From the NCBI RefSeq assembly GCF_000757905.1, contig NZ_JRLH01000003.1: 64,000 nucleotides of DNA. The stretch is one strand, 5' to 3'. This DNA is from Arsenophonus nilaparvatae (GTDB taxonomy: Bacteria; Pseudomonadota; Gammaproteobacteria; Enterobacterales; Enterobacteriaceae). The translations under genes were made by a program, and so were the position numbers. Shown one piece after another: positions 62,096-64,000 of the stretch (positions are counted from its first letter, which is position 1; every line of letters begins with the position of its first letter). The notes beneath the pieces are model-generated. The model did no database searches and was not told the DNA's origin. It was given only the letters and a program-made list of their open reading frames with translations.

Positions 62096-63976
62096 TTAAT
62101 AAACTTCACCACAATTTAAACAAAATGCGTAGCGATTTTGTGGATCATTCATATGCTGGTAAAATTTGATTTGCTGCTGCAGGTCGTTAGCCATTTTTTG
62201 CGGAAGTAACAATTGCAGCGTATTGGGCATCATTGCCTCAGCGCTTGAAGTTAATTCAAGTATTAATTGATCTATAAAAGAACGTTCAGGCTGCATCCAG
62301 TCAAGTGATGGCGTAGTGACTTTAGCTAACTCAGCCGCTTTATTTACAGCATCGTCAAAATCACCCAGTTTATCAACCAAACCGTTTTGTAGCGCGTCTG
62401 AACCTACCCATACCCGACCTTGAGCGATTTTATCTATCTCTGCTGGTGTTTTATGGCGCGCCTGAGCAACATATTTTAGAAAGGTGTTATAGCCATTTTC
62501 TATGGTGATTTGCATCATGTCAGAAAATTGCTTATTAATCCCTTTTGTAGCTGAGATATTCGCTAATGGCGTGGTAGAGACCCCGTCAGTATAAACGCCA
62601 ATTGTATCTAAGCTTTTCTCAAAGGTATTTATCACACCAAAAATACCAATTGAACCGGTCAGGGTTGTTGGACTGGCAAAAATATAATTGGCCGGTGTTG
62701 AAATCCAATAACCTCCTGATGCTGCCATTCCTCCCATCGAAACTACAATAGGTTTATTGGCATCGCGGACAGCCACAAGCTCATTCCTTATCGCTTCTGA
62801 AGCGGTAACACTGCCACCAGGACTATTAACACGTAATACAATCGCTTTAATATCAGGGTTAAGTCTTGCTTTACGTATTTGCGCTACCGTTGTTTCGCTG
62901 CCAACCATGCCAGGCTCTTGTGGTCCATCTATAATGGCGCCTTGGGCAATTATCACAGCGATATTTCCAGCTTGCTCATCGGATTCTTTTTGTCGCATTA
63001 GCTGATTTTGCTGGGGTTGTTCATTGGCATAATCATAGATACTGATGTAATTAAAATGTTGCTCTTTATCATTCCAGCCAAATTTTTTGCTTAACTCTTT
63101 CTCCATAACTGCGCCGGTAAATATATGATCAATGAGTTTTTGTTTAACCGCATATTGCGCACTATCACCATTGACGCTTTTCATTTCTTCAATCAATTTA
63201 TCGGCACCAGGGAAGATATTTTCTGGCGTCATTTGCCGGTTTTGCGCCACGGTTGATAAATAATGTTGCCATAGTGAACCAATCCAGACTTTATCGGCTT
63301 CACGTGCTTCAGGTGACATATTGTCACGAATAAATGGCTCTACCGCTGATTTATAGGTGCCAACACGGAAAATATGGCTGTTGACTTTTAGCTTATCCAG
63401 TAGCGTCTTATAAAAGAGTTTATTGGTTGAAAAACCGTAAATTCCGACATGACCCTGTTGTGACATATAGATATGATTGGCAAAACTGGCTAAATAATAT
63501 TGCGATTGATTATAACCATTACCTACAGCGTAAATAGGTTTTCCCGCTTGCTTAAACTCTATCAACGCCTTACCAATATATTGTAAAGATGGCTGGTCGG
63601 AACCAATCAAATTATCCAGTTGTAAAACGATACCGGTAATTTTGTCGTCATAGGTTGCCCGGCGGATAATATTTACAATGTCAAATAAGGAGTTTTCTTG
63701 CATGCGTTTGCTTGATGAGCCTAACAATTCGCGGCTCATTTTACCAAGAGGATTAGGGATAGAGACTTGATCAACAATTACACCTTGTAGATCAATAAGT
63801 AGCGCACCATGATATTGGCTCGTCGATTTTTTTTCACTTTTATAGGCAAAGTAACTGCTTGCTGCGATAAAGATCAAAAAAAGACAGATAAAACTGGTGA
63901 CAAATCGTCTGATAAAATTAAGTAATCGCCAACTAAATTTAAAGCAGGTTGCGATTAAATTCCATGGGTTTCGCAT
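62096..63976 (-). CDS. sppA: SppA, signal peptide peptidase (protease IV)
   Basis: SppA is an inner-membrane serine protease that degrades cleaved signal peptides in the periplasm. The 626-residue protein has one N-terminal membrane segment (about residues 24-46, FVTSFICLFLIFIAASSYFAYKS) and two tandem peptidase-S49 domains. The general-base lysine is in VGTYKSAVEPF (about 207), and the nucleophilic serine is in VSMGGMAASGGYWIS (about 410). VLRVNSPGGSVTASE is conserved. GGAG precedes ATG 63976. Full length, so intact at the right edge of the window. Confidence 0.95.
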   Translation of the reverse strand: MRNPWNLIATCFKFSWRLLNFIRRFVTSFICLFLIFIAASSYFAYKSEKKSTSQYHGALLIDLQGVIVDQVSIPNPLGKMSRELLGSSSKRMQENSLFDIVNIIRRATYDDKITGIVLQLDNLIGSDQPSLQYIGKALIEFKQAGKPIYAVGNGYNQSQYYLASFANHIYMSQQGHVGIYGFSTNKLFYKTLLDKLKVNSHIFRVGTYKSAVEPFIRDNMSPEAREADKVWIGSLWQHYLSTVAQNRQMTPENIFPGADKLIEEMKSVNGDSAQYAVKQKLIDHIFTGAVMEKELSKKFGWNDKEQHFNYISIYDYANEQPQQNQLMRQKESDEQAGNIAVIIAQGAIIDGPQEPGMVGSETTVAQIRKARLNPDIKAIVLRVNSPGGSVTASEAIRNELVAVRDANKPIVVSMGGMAASGGYWISTPANYIFASPTTLTGSIGIFGVINTFEKSLDTIGVYTDGVSTTPLANISATKGINKQFSDMMQITIENGYNTFLKYVAQARHKTPAEIDKIAQGRVWVGSDALQNGLVDKLGDFDDAVNKAAELAKVTTPSLDWMQPERSFIDQLILELTSSAEAMMPNTLQLLLPQKMANDLQQQIKFYQHMNDPQNRYAFCLNCGEVY

Positions 63977-64000
63977 GTGATCTCCAATTATATGATTAAC

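Noticed and set aside
1..64000. CRISPR array, prophage, insertion sequence, tRNA or rRNA
   Set aside because: I found no regularly spaced direct repeats, transposase or integrase motif, phage structural gene, or tRNA cloverleaf while reading. The only tandem repeat seen is the 7-bp one in dsbB.

Overview
The window reads as chromosomal DNA of an AT-rich member of the Enterobacterales. Most genes match Escherichia/Yersinia/Proteus-group proteins closely along their length. Their order follows two blocks of the E. coli chromosome: (ydiK)-ydiJ-menI-suf-ldtE-lpp-pykF...sodB-grxD-rnt-gloA-slyA/slyB-anmK-pdxH-tyrS-pdxY-gstA, and fabI-sap-psp-ycjXF-tyrR-tpx-mppA...zntB-fnrS-ttcA...dsbB-nhaB-fadR...yeaD-gapA-msrB-yeaC-pncA-ansA-sppA. 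Low G+C, long empty spacers, several broken genes and two eukaryote-like effector candidates suggest a host-associated, partly decaying genome, plausibly an Arsenophonus-like insect symbiont. The genus is inference; no marker gene was compared.

Layout. 1-4165: a haem-uptake locus on the minus strand (hemP, hmuR, hmuS, start of hmuT) behind a perfect 7-1-7 Fur box; hmuR and hmuS each carry a frameshift. 4165-5300: an empty AT-rich spacer followed by the sRNA RprA. 5304-17512: ydiK, ydiJ, menI, the complete sufABCDSE Fe-S assembly operon, the L,D-transpeptidase ldtE and Braun lipoprotein lpp. 18071-30477: pykF, an unrecognised orphan gene, sodB, grxD, rnt, gloA, slyA/slyB, anmK, pdxH, tyrS, pdxY and gstA. 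30645-33972: a short accessory region at the junction of the two E. coli-like blocks. It holds a one-repeat YegP-type gene and two paralogous genes whose C-termini resemble eukaryotic RhoGAP domains. The first also has a cluster of Tir/EPIYA-like tyrosine motifs. 34052-41576: fabI, sapABCDF and pspF. 41680-47593: a sigma54 promoter, pspABCD, ycjX, ycjF and tyrR. 47698-53598: tpx, an mppA/oppA-type binding protein, an Ail/OmpX protein, zntB, the sRNA FnrS, ttcA and an SMR exporter. 53747-64000: dsbB, nhaB, fadR, yeaD, gapA, msrB, yeaC, pncA, ansA and sppA.

Genes that work together: hemP-hmuR-hmuS-hmuT import and process haem; SufBCD with SufSE and SufA build Fe-S clusters under iron or oxidative stress; SapABCDF resist antimicrobial peptides; the Psp proteins protect the inner membrane; LdtE and Lpp act at the murein-outer membrane interface. 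Five genes are broken or frame-disrupted: hmuR, hmuS, the second RhoGAP-like gene, dsbB and yeaD. dsbB is out of frame because a 7-bp unit is present four times where two copies would keep it open.

The strongest candidate for something undescribed is the tandem RhoGAP-like pair at 31.2-34.0 kb.
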